A stretch of 64,000 bases of DNA from Sulfitobacter sp. DSM 110093. Lineage in GTDB: Bacteria; Pseudomonadota; Alphaproteobacteria; Rhodobacterales; Rhodobacteraceae. Position numbers and translations under genes: made by a program. The notes below the pieces were generated by a model. The model did not search any database and was not told the DNA's origin. It saw nothing but the letters and a program-made list of their open reading frames with translations. Shown piece after piece: positions 63,536-64,000 of the stretch. Within the stretch, counting starts at the first letter, position 1. Each line of letters starts with the position of its first letter. The stretch lies in NCBI RefSeq assembly GCF_022788715.1, contig NZ_CP085167.1, forward strand, positions 1,609,001 to 1,673,000, read 5' to 3'.

Positions 63536-64000
63536 ATGTCTGCGATGGTACGGTCCACGATGTGGCTGGGGTTTTTCGCCCTGATATTGGCCGCTTGGTG
63601 GATGATGTACGCCATGGCCATGCAGATGGACCTTGACCTACTAGGCCGCCCCGGTGCCATGGGCGAACGGATGCGGCAGATGGATCCGGGCATGGATATG
63701 TATATGCCCATGGCGCATTTCTTTCCGCTTTTTGTGATGTGGGGCGCTATGATGGCAGCCATGATGGTGCCAACCATGGTGCCCACGCTGCGCGCTTACG
63801 AAGACCTCATGACCTCGGCCAATGGAAGCCGCATGGGCTGGCTGGCCGTTCTGGGGGGCTATTTCGCGGTCTGGCTTGCGTTTGCCGCCGGGATCGCCGG
63901 GTTTCAATTGCTGCTGCTGCATGGCGGGGTGATCGACATGCTTGGTATCGCCAAATCGCGCTGGACCGCTGCTGTGCTGCTGCTTGCTGTGGGGCTGTTT
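63536..64000 (+). CDS. DUF2182 methionine-rich membrane protein (partial)
   Basis: The frame opens at an ATG after GGGAGGGG and runs off the window end with 155 codons seen. It begins MSAMVRSTMWLGFFALILAA, then a Met-rich periplasmic loop (MRQMDPGMDMYMPM), and MWGAMMAAMMVPTMVPTLRA, the signature of DUF2182. At least four spans are visible. The Met clusters suggest metal (Cu or similar) contact; this is inferred. The C-terminus lies beyond the window. Confidence 0.85.
   Translation, partial: MSAMVRSTMWLGFFALILAAWWMMYAMAMQMDLDLLGRPGAMGERMRQMDPGMDMYMPMAHFFPLFVMWGAMMAAMMVPTMVPTLRAYEDLMTSANGSRMGWLAVLGGYFAVWLAFAAGIAGFQLLLLHGGVIDMLGIAKSRWTAAVLLLAVGLF

Overview
The window is chromosomal core sequence from an alphaproteobacterium of the Rhodobacteraceae, Roseobacter group; a Sulfitobacter-like genome is my best guess. 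Three things support this. There is a circularly permuted two-piece tmRNA whose tag reads ANDNRAPVAMAA. There is a zeta-type F1-ATPase inhibitor (DUF1476). The gene complement is typical of the group: DUF4167, alpha-type SspB, a Fur/Mur regulator, DUF4169 next to fumC, and a split cobalamin-dependent methyltransferase set. I see no insertion sequence, prophage, CRISPR array or rRNA operon. Genes are densely packed, many with ATGA or TGATG overlaps.

Region by region. 0.2-8.6 kb: a glycine-rich exported repeat protein, eno with a GNAT gene, two EamA transporters, an AbrB-type membrane protein, a Fur/Mur regulator coupled to a NYN-domain protein, and a DEAD-box helicase. 8.6-15.3 kb: selO, GNAT and nucleoside hydrolase, mazG, an M20 amidohydrolase coupled to agmatinase, and two small envelope proteins. 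15.4-18.1 kb: prfA-prmC and a DUF4167 protein. 18.1-26.1 kb: one long minus-strand run, lptF-lptG-lptD-surA-pdxA-rsmA, ending in a lipoprotein with a possible transglutaminase-like triad. 26.2-36.3 kb: pepA-holC, an aspartic protease, MarC, an ABC-F ATPase, ndk, DUF4112, a metallo-hydrolase, an orphan EnvZ-like kinase and a thioesterase. 36.3-46.6 kb: a tRNA with CAU anticodon, purM-purN, rnd, sufE, a corrinoid protein with DUF1638, a LexA-box-controlled radical SAM gene, a homocysteine methyltransferase, the zeta inhibitor, and purC-purS-purQ.

46.6-53.4 kb: a DctB/DctD-like two-component pair whose regulator has lost the sigma-54 contact loop, then rne behind a leader that ends in an intrinsic terminator. 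53.5-58.2 kb: TusA-like protein, ccdA, a membrane alpha/beta hydrolase coupled to a cytochrome P450, and class I aldolase. 58.2-62.2 kb: fumC-DUF4169-RHH-small ORF, sspB and chrA. 62.3-64 kb: ssrA, an FCD-type GntR regulator with paired candidate operators, and a DUF2182 membrane protein cut by the window edge.

Functional links: the lpt/surA genes build the outer membrane. The prfA/prmC, ssrA, sspB and rne genes serve translation termination, ribosome rescue, tagged-protein delivery and RNA turnover. Two purine clusters supply five pathway enzymes or subunits. The corrinoid protein and homocysteine methyltransferase look like two parts of a dispersed methionine synthase. The most useful non-obvious finds are ssrA, which is absent from any protein view, the LexA box, the loop-less DctD, the rne leader terminator, and three genes below about 60 codons.
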